Below are positions 1 to 9,034 of a stretch of 64,000 bases of DNA, one piece after another; the stretch's first letter is position 1; the number at the start of each line of letters is the position of its first letter. Under the pieces are notes generated by a model that was not told the origin of the DNA, ran no database searches, and saw only the letters and a program-made list of their open reading frames with translations. The DNA lies in assembly GCA_024707405.1 (NCBI GenBank), contig JANPZU010000005.1:372001-436000 (forward strand), in the 5' to 3' direction. Origin of the DNA: Luteimonas sp. Its GTDB lineage: Bacteria > Pseudomonadota > Gammaproteobacteria > Xanthomonadales > Xanthomonadaceae. Position numbers and translations under genes: made by a program.

Positions 1-1077
1 CCGAAGCTCGACACTTACCTCTTCCGCGAATTCGCCCAAGCCACGTTCGCGGCGCTGGTCGTGCTGATGGTGGTCAGTCTGGGTGGCGTGTTCGCGGACG
101 TGCTCAGGGACATCGTGAGCGGCAAGGTGCCGGCGGGAATGATGCTGGCCCAGCTTGGGCTGCAACTGCTCAACTACCTGCCGTTGATCCTGCCCCTCGG
201 GCTGATGCTCGGCCTGCTGCTGGCGGTGGGCCGGCTGTACCGCGACAGCGAGATGCCGGTCCTGACCTCGGTCGGGATCGGCCCGCGGCGGCTGTTGCGG
301 CCATTGCTGATGCTGGTGGTGCCGGTGGTTGGATTCATCGCGGCCTGCTCGCTGTGGCTGGGGCCGTGGGCGCAGAACTATTCGCAGCAGTTGATCGCCG
401 AAGGCCAGCGCAGCCTGCTGGTGGCGGGCCTGGAGGCCGGTCGTTTCGTCGAACTGCCCGGCGGCGGTGGCGTGGTCTATGCCAATGCGATGTCCAACGA
501 CGGCACCCGGATCGGGCGCATCTTCATCTACCGCGCGCAGGAAGGCCGGCTCGACATCACCACGGCCCTGTCCGGCTCGCTCGCCATCGACGGCACCGAG
601 CGTTACCTCACCCTGGACGACGGCTTCCGGGTCGAAGGCCCGGTGGATGGGGGCCGCGACTTCCGGCTGATGCGTTACGCCAGCAATGAAGTCCGCCTGC
701 CCGATGCCCAGCAGGTCGCGGACGAGGACGATCCGGCGCGGTTGCCGACGCTGGCCCTGTTCGGCGATCCCCGCCCGGAGGCGAAGGCGCAACTGCACGC
801 CCGGTTCGCACCGCCGCTGCTGGCGCTGGCGTTCGCGTTGCTGGCGGTGCCGCTGGCGCGCAGCCCGCCCCGGCAGGCGCGCTATGGCCGGATCACGCTC
901 GGCTTCCTGGCCTATGTGTTCGGCATGAACCTGATGCTGCTCGGCACCGACTGGGTGGCGGATGGCAAGATCCCCGCGGCGCTGGGGCTGTGGTGGCTGG
1001 TACTGCCGCTGCTCGGCTTCGCGGCGTGGATGTATTTCGGCGACGGGCGCGTGAAGCGTCCGGCCAAGGCCCGCTGA
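1..1077 (+). CDS. lptF: LPS export permease LptF (5' end outside window)
   Basis: Inner-membrane subunit of the LptB2FG ABC transporter that extracts lipopolysaccharide and passes it to the periplasmic bridge. The frame is open from base 1, so the true start lies upstream. Three hydrophobic segments come first (around bases 40-110, 165-230 and 295-360), then a hydrophilic periplasmic beta-jellyroll region, then three more near the C terminus ending in WMYFG. This is the YjgP/YjgQ layout. It is followed 9 nt later by its partner lptG on the same strand, as in most gammaproteobacteria. LptF rather than LptG is assigned from gene order and from the N-terminal pattern (TYLFREFAQATFAAL). Confidence 0.9.
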   Translation, partial: PKLDTYLFREFAQATFAALVVLMVVSLGGVFADVLRDIVSGKVPAGMMLAQLGLQLLNYLPLILPLGLMLGLLLAVGRLYRDSEMPVLTSVGIGPRRLLRPLLMLVVPVVGFIAACSLWLGPWAQNYSQQLIAEGQRSLLVAGLEAGRFVELPGGGGVVYANAMSNDGTRIGRIFIYRAQEGRLDITTALSGSLAIDGTERYLTLDDGFRVEGPVDGGRDFRLMRYASNEVRLPDAQQVADEDDPARLPTLALFGDPRPEAKAQLHARFAPPLLALAFALLAVPLARSPPRQARYGRITLGFLAYVFGMNLMLLGTDWVADGKIPAALGLWWLVLPLLGFAAWMYFGDGRVKRPAKAR

Positions 1078-1086
1078 GGACGCACG

Positions 1087-2196
1087 ATGGTGCCTTTCCC
1101 GAAAATCCACGACCTGTATGTCGCCCGAGTCGTCGTCGGCACGGTGCTGCTCACCTGGGCAGTGCTGGTGGGGTTGGACGTGGTGCTGGCGATGGTCGAC
1201 GAGATCGGCAACATCGGCCAAGGCAGCTATACCTTCGCCAACGCCTTGAACTACATCGCGCACAGCGTGCCGCGGCGTGCGTACACCATGTTCCCCACCG
1301 CCTCGGTCATCGGCGCGCTGATGGCGCTGGGGCAACTGGCTTCGAGTTCGGAGCTGACCGCATTGCGCGCGCTGGGCGTGTCGCGCAAACGGTTGAGCGT
1401 TTCGGTCGCGGCGCCATTGGTGGTGCTCACCGGGCTGATGATGGTCAACGGCGAGACGCTTGCGCCGTGGGCACAGCGCAGCGCCGACACGATGCGATCC
1501 GCGGCGCGTTCCAACGACATGATCGTCGCCCAATACTCCGGCCTGTGGGCGCGGGAAGGCGACACCTTCCTCAATGCGCAGACAGGGCACGAACGCAGCG
1601 ACGGCAAGGAGCGCTGGCTCGAGCTCAACGACGTGAGGTTGTTCGAATTCGGCGACGACGGCCGGTTGCAGTCGATCGCACACGCCGGATCCGCCGAACA
1701 CCGCAGCAGCGGCTGGATGCTGCGCAAGGTCAAGCGCACCTGGTTCGAGGAGCGTGCGGTGACGCAGACCGAAGTCGACGAAGAACACTGGGAGTCCAAC
1801 CTCGATTCCGCTGCGCTCGCCGCGAACGCCGGCAACATCTGGCGGCCGCGCTACATGTCGGCCTCCGAGCTGCGCGAGGGAATCAACTACCGCAAGCGCA
1901 ACGAGCTCGATGCCAGCGAGTTCGAGGAGCACTACTGGGGCCACTGGTTCTACCCGCTCAACGTACTGGCGTTGTGCCTGGCGGCGATTCCGTTCGCGTT
2001 CGGCAGCCTGCGCAGCGGCGGCATGGGACGGCGACTGTTCCTGGGCGTGGTGTTCTCGCTCGGCTTCTGGCTGCTGCAGAACCAGGTGGTGAAGCTGGCG
2101 GCGGTCTACAAGTTCGATTACCGCATCGCGTACCTGGTGCCACCGATGATCATGCTCACGGTGTCGTGGTACCTGTTCCGGAAACGAAGCGGCTGA
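1087..2196 (+). CDS. lptG: LPS export permease LptG
   Basis: Second transmembrane subunit of the LptB2FG lipopolysaccharide exporter, 369 aa, a normal family length. The N terminus (MVPFPKIHDLYVARVVVGTV) runs into the first membrane helix. Three helices precede a periplasmic jellyroll domain (about residues 120-275), and three follow (from about residue 285). The motif ELTALRALGVSRKRL in the first cytoplasmic loop is the coupling helix that contacts the LptB ATPase. The start is the ATG 9 nt after the lptF stop, so the two form an operon. The next gene downstream is convergent. Confidence 0.92.
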   Translation: MVPFPKIHDLYVARVVVGTVLLTWAVLVGLDVVLAMVDEIGNIGQGSYTFANALNYIAHSVPRRAYTMFPTASVIGALMALGQLASSSELTALRALGVSRKRLSVSVAAPLVVLTGLMMVNGETLAPWAQRSADTMRSAARSNDMIVAQYSGLWAREGDTFLNAQTGHERSDGKERWLELNDVRLFEFGDDGRLQSIAHAGSAEHRSSGWMLRKVKRTWFEERAVTQTEVDEEHWESNLDSAALAANAGNIWRPRYMSASELREGINYRKRNELDASEFEEHYWGHWFYPLNVLALCLAAIPFAFGSLRSGGMGRRLFLGVVFSLGFWLLQNQVVKLAAVYKFDYRIAYLVPPMIMLTVSWYLFRKRSG

Positions 2197-2208
2197 GCGG
2201 CTTCGGCT

Positions 2209-2688
2209 TCAGCCGGTTTTCTTCGGCACGCGCACTAGGCGGGTGCCGCTGAGGCGGTCGTGCGGCGACAGTCGCGCCTTGTCGAACCATGCCCACCAGA
2301 ACCCGATGCCCGCGGCAAGCAGGGACAACGTGCCGATCGCGTAGCGCTTCCACAATGCGCCGATGGATGGCGAAGTGCCGTCGTTGCCGACGACCCGCAA
2401 TCGCCAGGCGCGCATGCCGAGGGTCTGCCCGCCGCGTCGCCAGCTGAGGGTGGCGTACAGCCCGGTCACGAGCCAGCAACAGAGCCAGAGCAGCCATTGC
2501 AATGCACTGAAAGGGCCGATGTTGTGGCGCACGTCGCCGCTGATCGCGATATCGAGCAGGACGAACGGAATCGCCGTCACCAGCCACAAGGGGAACACCG
2601 CGAACAGGTCGTAGAGCACGGAGAGCAGGCGCCGGCCCACCATCGCGGCAGGCGGCGTGGTGGGCGTGGCGTGCGTGGCGGGATCCAT
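2209..2688 (-). CDS. RDD family membrane protein
   Basis: Integral membrane protein of the RDD family, 159 aa from the ATG at 2688. The name residues fit: an Arg pair followed by Asp in the first helix region (RRLLSVLYDLF), and the GQTLGMRAWRLRVV stretch that follows the second or third helix in this family. Three hydrophobic helices are visible (about residues 20-50, 65-85 and 120-140). Some family members have been linked to Na+/H+ exchange or compatible-solute transport, but most have no known role, so no substrate is assigned. The longer frame to 2784 was rejected because it would run into the divergent xerD start. The gene converges on lptG with only 12 nt between the stops. Confidence 0.8.
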   Translation of the reverse strand: MDPATHATPTTPPAAMVGRRLLSVLYDLFAVFPLWLVTAIPFVLLDIAISGDVRHNIGPFSALQWLLWLCCWLVTGLYATLSWRRGGQTLGMRAWRLRVVGNDGTSPSIGALWKRYAIGTLSLLAAGIGFWWAWFDKARLSPHDRLSGTRLVRVPKKTG

Positions 2689-2729
2689 CGCGGAAGCATA
2701 CCGGCTCGGGCAACGGGTAAGCTGCGCCG

Positions 2730-3683
2730 ATGAAGACGGGAACACCGGCGACGCGTCGCCAACGCGCGATGCAGCTTCCGCCATTGCGCGACGAGGACGC
2801 GCGCGAGATCGACCGCTTCCTCGATGCCTCGTGGGCCGAGCATGGCCTGGCGCGGGCGTCGCTCGACGGATACCGACGCGACCTGCAGGGCTTGGCGCGA
2901 TGGCGCGAGGGGCGCGGTGGCGGGCTGGCGAAACTGCAACGCGCCGACTTGTACGACTATCTCAAATGGCGCGCCGAGCATGGCTATTCGACCCGGAGCA
3001 ATGCCCGCTTGCTGTCGGCGCTGCGTGCCTACTACGCGGCATGCGTGCGGCGCGGGGAGCGCGTCGACGATCCGACCGCCTTGCTCGAACCGCCGCGCCC
3101 GTCCCGTCCGTTGCCAAAGGCATTGGGCGAGCAGCAGGTCGAGGTGTTGCTGGCGGCTCCGGACGTCGGCACGCATGCGGGATTGCGCGATCGCGCCATG
3201 CTCGAGTTGATGTACGCCTGCGGCTTGCGTGTCAGCGAACTGGTCGAGTTGCCAGCGACCGCGGTCAACCTGCGGCAGGGCGTGCTGCGGGTGATGGGCA
3301 AGGGCAGCAAGGAGCGGTTGGTGCCGTTGGGCGAGGAAGCGCAGCACTGGCTGGAGCGTTACCTTGGGCAGGCCCGCCCGGCGTTGGCGGGCAAGCAGGC
3401 ACTGCCGCACCTGTTCGTCGGCAAGGACGGGCGGTTTCCGAGCCGGCAACAGTTCTGGGCGGCGATCAAGCGTTATGCCGCGGTGGCCGGGATCGACCCG
3501 GCGCGCGTCAGCCCGCACGGCCTGCGCCACAGCTTCGCCACCCACCTGCTCAACCATGGCGCCGACCTGCGCGCGCTGCAGATGCTGCTCGGCCACAGTT
3601 CCTTGTCCACGACCCAGATCTACACCCACGTCGCGCGCGAGAAGCTCAAACGGCTGCACCAGCAACACCATCCCCGAGGCTGA
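2730..3683 (+). CDS. xerD: Site-specific tyrosine recombinase XerD
   Basis: With XerC, resolves chromosome dimers at dif next to the FtsK translocase. At 317 aa it is slightly longer than the usual ~300 aa because of a short N-terminal extension; an alternative ATG at 2769 would give a more typical start. An N-terminal SAM-like domain (about residues 20-115) precedes the catalytic domain. The catalytic residues are present: R167 ([11 protein letters not shown]), K191 (MGKGSKER), H263 and R266 ([12 protein letters not shown]), H289 ([10 protein letters not shown]) and nucleophile Y298 (IYTHV). The C terminus HQQHHPRG is typical of XerD. The dsbC gene next door repeats the xerD-dsbC pairing of Escherichia coli, which supports XerD over XerC or a phage integrase. 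Confidence 0.95.
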   Translation: MKTGTPATRRQRAMQLPPLRDEDAREIDRFLDASWAEHGLARASLDGYRRDLQGLARWREGRGGGLAKLQRADLYDYLKWRAEHGYSTRSNARLLSALRAYYAACVRRGERVDDPTALLEPPRPSRPLPKALGEQQVEVLLAAPDVGTHAGLRDRAMLELMYACGLRVSELVELPATAVNLRQGVLRVMGKGSKERLVPLGEEAQHWLERYLGQARPALAGKQALPHLFVGKDGRFPSRQQFWAAIKRYAAVAGIDPARVSPHGLRHSFATHLLNHGADLRALQMLLGHSSLSTTQIYTHVAREKLKRLHQQHHPRG

Positions 3684-3747
3684 GCGGCCTCGACCTGTCC
3701 TGGTGCTGAGTCCGCGGGCGTCCGGGGTGATGCGGCCGGGGCCATGC

Positions 3748-3753
3748 GACAAT
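3748..3753 (+). promoter_or_regulatory. candidate -10 box (GACAAT) for dsbC
   Basis: GACAAT lies 35 nt before the chosen dsbC ATG. It overlaps the upstream in-frame ATG at 3752, which argues against that ATG being the translation start. No convincing -35 is visible. Confidence 0.4.
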
Positions 3754-3787
3754 GCCGGCTTGTTCCCTGCCAGCACGCCGCATCCAG

Positions 3788-4600
3788 ATGAAGCGAGTCC
3801 TCATTGCATTGATCGGTGCCATCAGCCTCTCGGCGTGCGCGCAGCAGCCGCCTGCCGGTGATGCCCAGGCCCAGGAGGCCGCGCCGGCCGATCCGGTGGC
3901 GGTGGCGCCGTTCGAGACCGTGCCCGGCACGCCGGAGGATCGCGCCAGGCAGGCCCTGCTGTCGATCAATCCCAACCTGGCCATCGACAGCATCGAGACC
4001 GCTCAGCTGCCCGGCTTCCTCGAAGTCATCGTCGGCGGGCAGGTGCTGTACGTCAGCGATGACGGCAAGTACCTGCTGCAGGGGTCGCTGTTCGACATCG
4101 CCGAGAAGAAAGACCTGAGCCAGGCCGGGCTGGCCAAGGTGCGGCGCGAGATCGTCTCCGGTATCCCCGCGGGCGAACGCATCGTCTTCGCGCCGGCGAA
4201 CCCCAAGCACACCGTCACCGTGTTCACCGACGTGGAGTGCGGCTATTGCCGCAAGCTGCACGAGGAGATTGCCGAGTACAACAAACGCGGCATCGCGATC
4301 GAGTACGTGGCCTTCCCGCGCATGGGGCCGGGTACGGAGGACTTCCGGTTGATGGAGAAGGTGTGGTGCTCGCCTGATCGCCGCAAGGCATTGACCGATG
4401 CCAAGGCCGGCCGGGACGTGCCGGTTCGCGCCTGCAGCAACCCGGTCGCCAATCACTACCAGGTCGGGCAGCGCATCGGCCTGACCGGCACGCCGATGAT
4501 CCTGACCGAAGACGGCACCCAGATGCCCGGTTACATGCCGCCCGATGCGTTGCTGGGTGCGCTGGACAGCCTGTCGGCGACCAAGGCCGGCGACCGCTGA
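3788..4600 (+). CDS. dsbC: Thiol:disulfide interchange protein DsbC, lipoprotein form
   Basis: Periplasmic protein-disulfide isomerase/reductase that repairs wrongly paired disulfides and is kept reduced by DsbD. It is 270 aa from the ATG at 3788. The N terminus is a lipoprotein signal peptide with lipobox LSAC (Cys17), followed by a Pro/Ala-rich linker. The DsbC/G dimerisation domain spans about residues 50-110, and the thioredoxin-fold domain carries the active site C151-G-Y-C154 ([13 protein letters not shown]) and the cis-proline loop GLTGTPMIL. Characterised DsbC proteins are soluble, so predicted lipidation is an oddity. The upstream neighbour xerD matches the E. coli order. DsbG is less likely given the CGYC sequence and the gene context. 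Confidence 0.9.
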   Translation: MKRVLIALIGAISLSACAQQPPAGDAQAQEAAPADPVAVAPFETVPGTPEDRARQALLSINPNLAIDSIETAQLPGFLEVIVGGQVLYVSDDGKYLLQGSLFDIAEKKDLSQAGLAKVRREIVSGIPAGERIVFAPANPKHTVTVFTDVECGYCRKLHEEIAEYNKRGIAIEYVAFPRMGPGTEDFRLMEKVWCSPDRRKALTDAKAGRDVPVRACSNPVANHYQVGQRIGLTGTPMILTEDGTQMPGYMPPDALLGALDSLSATKAGDR

Positions 4601-4626
4601 TCCGGCCCTGGCGGGGCCGGGAGCGA

Positions 4627-4632
4627 TACAAT
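4627..4632 (+). promoter_or_regulatory. candidate -10 box (TACAAT) for purL
   Basis: TACAAT ends one base before the in-frame ATG at 4633. A transcript from this promoter would start near 4639, so translation must begin further in, at the ATG at 4666. No clear -35 is visible. Confidence 0.5.
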
Positions 4633-4665
4633 ATGCGTCCCCCGTTCCTCGGTATCTCTGCGGAC

Positions 4666-7600
4666 ATGATCGTCCTCGAGGGCCTGGCCGCCCTGTCGCA
4701 GTTCCGCCGCATGCGGCTCGAAGCCCGCCTGCAAGCCCTGTCGCCTTCCGTCCGCGTGCTCGATACGCGGCATGTGTACTGGGTCGAAGCCGATCCAGGC
4801 GCACGCCCCGATGCCGATGTGCTGCGCAGGATCCTGCAGGCCGATGGCGATGTTTCACCCGCTGTCGATGGCGTTGCGGTTCGTTTCGTGGCGCCCCGCC
4901 TGGGCACGATTTCGCCCTGGGCGAGCAAGGCTACCGAATTGCTGCGCGGCGCCGGGCAACCGGTGCGACGCGTCGAGCGGGGCATGCGGATCGAACTGGG
5001 TGGCTGGCCCGCCGATGACGCCACGCAATCGGCGCTCGCGAAACTGCTGCACGACCCGATGACGCAATCGCTGCTGTCCTCGCACGACGAGGCAAGCGGT
5101 TTGTTTGCGACGCCCGTACGCAGCGAACTCGAGCGCATCTCCCTGGCTGGACTGGAGGCCGCGAACGTGCGCCTCGGGCTGGCACTGGCCGAAGACGAGA
5201 TCGAGTACCTGCGCCTGCGGTATTCCGAACTGGGCCGAGACCCGTCGGACGTCGAGCTGATGATGTTCGCGCAGGCCAATTCGGAGCACTGCCGGCACAA
5301 GATCTTCAATGCGTCGTGGACGATCGATGGCGAGGATCAATCGAACTCGCTGTTCCGCATGATCAAGCACACGCATGCGCAAACACCGCAGTACACCTTG
5401 TCTGCCTACAGCGACAACGCCGCGGTGGTGGAAGGCTATGCGGCACGTCGCTTCCGCCCGGATCCCGACACGCAGGCCTACCGCGCCGAAGACGTCGCCG
5501 AAAGTGCGTTCTGCATCAAGGTCGAAACCCACAACCATCCCACCGCGATCTCGCCGTTCGCGGGAGCGAGTACCGGTGCCGGTGGCGAGATCCGCGACGA
5601 AGGTGCGACTGGGCGCGGGGGCAAACCGAAGGCCGGGCTTGCAGGTTTCAGTGTGTCGCACCTGCGCATCCCGACGTTGCCGCAACCGTGGGAGGCCGCG
5701 CGCGCGCTGAATCCGCGCATGGCGCCCGCGCTGGAGATCATGCTCGATGGCCCCATCGGCGCCGCCGCGTTCAACAACGAATTCGGTCGACCGAACCTGC
5801 TGGGCTATTTCCGCAGCTTCGAACTGCAGCACGATGGCGAGCCGGCGCGTGCCTACGACAAGCCGATCATGCTGGCCGGCGGGCTGGGTGCGGTGGATCG
5901 CCCGATGGTCGCCAAGCGCAGCCTGCAACCGGGCGATGCGGTTATCGTGCTCGGTGGCCCGGCGATGTTGATCGGCCTGGGTGGCGGTGCGGCGAGTTCG
6001 GTCGCGTCCGGTGAAAGTGCGGAAGAACTCGATTTCGCTTCCGTGCAGCGCGACAACCCGGAGATGGAGCGCCGCTGCCAGGAAGTGATCGACCGCTGCG
6101 TGGCGCTGGGCGATCGCAACCCGATCCAGTCGATCCACGACGTCGGCGCCGGCGGCCTGTCCAACGCGATTCCCGAGTTGCTGCACGACTCCGGCGTGGG
6201 CGGCGTGATCGACCTGTCCAGGATCCCGAGCGACGATCCCTCGCTGTCGCCGATGCAGTTGTGGTGCAACGAATCTCAGGAACGCTACGTGCTCGGCATC
6301 CCGGTCGAGCGCGTGGCCGAATTCACCGCGCTGTGCGAGCGCGAACGCTGTCCGTTCGCCGTGGTCGGCCACGCCACCGCGCTGGAACACCTGGTCGCCG
6401 GCTATGGCGCGACCGTCGACGACGTGCCCGCCACCGCGCCGATCCACCTGCCGATGGACGTGTTGTTCGGAAAGCCGCCCAAGATGCATCGCGACACGCA
6501 ACGTCCCGCGCCGGTGCGCTGGCGCGGGCTCAATACCGGCGTCGTCGACTTGTACGAAGCCGGTCTGCGCGTGCTGTCGCACCCGACCGTTGCCGCCAAG
6601 TCATTCCTGGTCACCATCGGCGACCGCAGCGTCGGTGGCCTGACCGCGCGCGACCAGATGGTCGGCCCATGGCAGTTGCCGGTTGCCGACTGCGCGATCA
6701 CGCTGTCGGACTACGAAAGCTTCGTCGGCGAGGCGATGGCGGTTGGCGAGCGTACGCCATTGGCGCTGATCGATGCCGCCGCTGCCGCGCGCATGGCGGT
6801 GGGCGAGGCGATCACCAACCTCTGCGCGGCACCGGTCGAGTCGCTGGAACGTATCAAACTGTCGGCGAACTGGATGGCAGCGGCCGGCCATGCCGGTGAA
6901 GATGCGAAGTTGTTCGATGCCGTCAACGCAGTCGGCCTCGAACTTTGTCCGCAACTTGATCTGTCGATTCCGGTTGGCAAGGACTCGCTGTCGATGCAGG
7001 CGCAATGGCGCGACGGCGGTCAGGCGCACAAGACCGTGTCGCCGGTGTCGTTGATCGTGAGTGCGTTCGCGCCCGTCACCGACGTGCGCACGCAGCTGAC
7101 GCCGCTGTTGTCCGATGACGGCGACAGCGAGCTGTGGCTGATCGGGCTGGGCGCGGGCAAGCAGCGCCTCGGAGGCTCGATCCTCGCGCAGTGCTACGAC
7201 GCCTTCGGCGGAGCGTGCCCCGACCTCGACGATCCCTCGCGGCTGCGCGCCTTCTTCGAACTCGTCCGCGACGCTCGCGAGGCCGGCCTGCTGCAGGCCT
7301 ACCATGACCGTTCCGACGGCGGCACGTTCGCGACCCTGTGCGAGATGGCGTTCTGTTCGCGCCGTGGCTTCGACATCGACCTCGATGGCTGGGGCGAGGA
7401 TCGCATCGAGGACGTGCTGAAGACGCTGTTCTCCGAGGAACTGGGTGCGGTGGTGCAGATCGCGGCGGAGGATCGCGTCGAGTTTGCCGATCTCGTCGCC
7501 CGCCATGGCCTTGTCGAATGCGCGCAGCGGATCGCGCGGCCAACCAGCGCGGATGCCGTGCGCGTGTTGCGCGACGGGGAGATCCTCGTCGAATGGCGCT

Positions 7601-8544
7601 GGCAGGAACTCTTCGATGCCTGGTGGTCGGTGTCCCATGCCATGCAGCGCCTGCGCGACAACCCCGAATGCGCGGACGAGGAGCGGGACGCAGCCCGCGA
7701 TTTCGCCTCGCCGGGGCTGCAGCCACGGCTCACGTTCGATCCCGCCGACGACATCGCCGCGCCCTTCATCGCCAAGGGCGTGCGCCCGAAGGTGGCGATC
7801 CTGCGCGAGCAGGGCGTCAATGGGCAGGTCGAGATGGCGGCGGCGTTCGACCGCGCCGGGTTCACCGCCATCGACGTGCACATGTCCGACCTGATTGCCG
7901 GCAGGATCGCGCTGGACGGCTTCTCCGGACTGGTCGCCTGCGGCGGCTTCAGTTACGGCGATGTCCTGGGCGCAGGACGCGGCTGGGCGACTTCGATCCT
8001 CGAACGCGCCGCATTGCGCGATGCCTTCGCCACCTTCTTCGATCGCGGCGATACGTTCTCGCTGGGCGTGTGCAACGGTTGCCAGATGCTGTCCCAGTTG
8101 AAGGACATCATCCCCGGCGCCACGCACTGGCCACGCTTCCTGCGCAACCGCAGCGAACAGTTCGAAGCCCGACTCGGAATGCTGGAGATCGTCGACTCGC
8201 CGTCGCTCTTCCTGTCGGGCATGGCGGGTTCGCGGATCCAGGTCGCAATCGCACACGGCGAAGGGCGCGCGATGTTCGATGACGCGACCGATGCCGCCTC
8301 CGCACGTGTTGCGCTGCGCTACGTCGATGGCGCCGGTCGCGTTGCGACGACGTATCCGGCCAATCCCAACGGCTCCACGGATTCGATTGCCGGCCTGTGC
8401 AGTGATGATGGCCGCGCGACGGTACTGATGCCGCATCCAGAGCGGACGTTACGTACCGCGAACTTCAGCTGGGCGCCTGCCGGATGGCGCGAGGATTCGC
8501 CTTGGTTGCGCATGTTCCGCAATGCGCGCGTGCGCATCGGCTGA
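4666..8544 (+). CDS. purL: Phosphoribosylformylglycinamidine synthase PurL
   Basis: Fourth step of de novo purine synthesis: FGAR + ATP + glutamine gives FGAM. This is the large single-chain type of Gram-negative bacteria, 1292 aa. An N-terminal PurS-like domain leads into the linker. The AIRS-type synthetase domain carries [20 protein letters not shown], and a second AIRS half follows (about residues 640-970). The C-terminal class I glutamine amidotransferase has nucleophile Cys in [12 protein letters not shown] and a conserved His-Glu in MPHPERTLR. The ATG at 4666 is preferred over 4633 because a -10 box abuts the latter. The gene appears monocistronic, with a long intergenic region after it. 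Confidence 0.97.
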   Translation: MIVLEGLAALSQFRRMRLEARLQALSPSVRVLDTRHVYWVEADPGARPDADVLRRILQADGDVSPAVDGVAVRFVAPRLGTISPWASKATELLRGAGQPVRRVERGMRIELGGWPADDATQSALAKLLHDPMTQSLLSSHDEASGLFATPVRSELERISLAGLEAANVRLGLALAEDEIEYLRLRYSELGRDPSDVELMMFAQANSEHCRHKIFNASWTIDGEDQSNSLFRMIKHTHAQTPQYTLSAYSDNAAVVEGYAARRFRPDPDTQAYRAEDVAESAFCIKVETHNHPTAISPFAGASTGAGGEIRDEGATGRGGKPKAGLAGFSVSHLRIPTLPQPWEAARALNPRMAPALEIMLDGPIGAAAFNNEFGRPNLLGYFRSFELQHDGEPARAYDKPIMLAGGLGAVDRPMVAKRSLQPGDAVIVLGGPAMLIGLGGGAASSVASGESAEELDFASVQRDNPEMERRCQEVIDRCVALGDRNPIQSIHDVGAGGLSNAIPELLHDSGVGGVIDLSRIPSDDPSLSPMQLWCNESQERYVLGIPVERVAEFTALCERERCPFAVVGHATALEHLVAGYGATVDDVPATAPIHLPMDVLFGKPPKMHRDTQRPAPVRWRGLNTGVVDLYEAGLRVLSHPTVAAKSFLVTIGDRSVGGLTARDQMVGPWQLPVADCAITLSDYESFVGEAMAVGERTPLALIDAAAAARMAVGEAITNLCAAPVESLERIKLSANWMAAAGHAGEDAKLFDAVNAVGLELCPQLDLSIPVGKDSLSMQAQWRDGGQAHKTVSPVSLIVSAFAPVTDVRTQLTPLLSDDGDSELWLIGLGAGKQRLGGSILAQCYDAFGGACPDLDDPSRLRAFFELVRDAREAGLLQAYHDRSDGGTFATLCEMAFCSRRGFDIDLDGWGEDRIEDVLKTLFSEELGAVVQIAAEDRVEFADLVARHGLVECAQRIARPTSADAVRVLRDGEILVEWRWQELFDAWWSVSHAMQRLRDNPECADEERDAARDFASPGLQPRLTFDPADDIAAPFIAKGVRPKVAILREQGVNGQVEMAAAFDRAGFTAIDVHMSDLIAGRIALDGFSGLVACGGFSYGDVLGAGRGWATSILERAALRDAFATFFDRGDTFSLGVCNGCQMLSQLKDIIPGATHWPRFLRNRSEQFEARLGMLEIVDSPSLFLSGMAGSRIQVAIAHGEGRAMFDDATDAASARVALRYVDGAGRVATTYPANPNGSTDSIAGLCSDDGRATVLMPHPERTLRTANFSWAPAGWREDSPWLRMFRNARVRIG

Positions 8545-9034
8545 ACCTGTAACCATTCGCCGACGTATCCCGGCGCGCAGGGTCGCGAATGATCCTGCAA
8601 CGTCTCGTTCGATCATCCGGCTAACCCATTGATTCATTCTCGATGCCGAGCGTGAGCGGTCGCGCTCGCGTTCCGCACTTCACCTGTCGATTCAGTGGCT
8701 TGCGGCATCGCGCCGTGCGTTCTTCGCGAGCGGATGCTGCGTTGGGGTGAGCCTGTGTGTAACGCGGCTGAAAACGACAATTCTTGCTCTGCAGCTTGAC
8801 GAAATCTGCTGATCGTTGTGACTATCGGTCACAGTTCTGAGGTCGGCAGGGGGTCGCTCGAGGAAGGAGTAGTAGGAATTGCATCCATAGGATGGATGCG
8901 CGCATTTCGCGTTCTCGCGATCTCGCTTCCGCACCACTTCCCAACCAAAACACGAGGCCAAGCTGCATGACCTGCAGCCTTGCCCAAGGTCGCTTTTTTT
9001 GCGTTTTCGCCATCAACAAATCGAGGGGCATTCG
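8545..9034 (+). promoter_or_regulatory. 490-nt intergenic region with inverted repeats upstream of the adhesin
   Basis: No convincing gene is seen here. It holds an inverted repeat TGTGAC-5nt-GTCACA (8817-8833), a perfect 8-bp hairpin GCATCCAT-AGG-ATGGATGC (8881-8899), and a terminator-like hairpin plus T7 run (8969-9000) only 35 nt before the adhesin ATG. A purine-rich ribosome-binding stretch (tcgaggggca, 9021-9030) precedes that ATG. The layout suggests a structured 5' leader for the adhesin, but this is inferred from sequence symmetry alone. Confidence 0.45.
8969..9000 (+). terminator. terminator-like hairpin with T7 tail in the adhesin leader
   Basis: The outer arms GACCT and AGGTC, or an alternative inner stem CCTTG-CCC-AAGG, are followed by tcgc and seven Ts. 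It could end a purL-side transcript, or act as an attenuator if the adhesin promoter lies upstream of it. The stem is weak to moderate, so termination strength is uncertain. Confidence 0.4.

Noticed and set aside
2730..3683. Phage or island integrase
   Set aside because: Sequence ends and the dsbC neighbour are those of XerD; no attachment site or phage genes are nearby.
4633..4665. Upstream ATG of purL at 4633
   Set aside because: A TACAAT -10 abuts it, so a transcript would start downstream of that ATG.
8817..8833. Canonical CRP/Clp site
   Set aside because: The half-sites TGTGA and TCACA are separated by 7 nt, not 6, so it is listed only as an inverted repeat.
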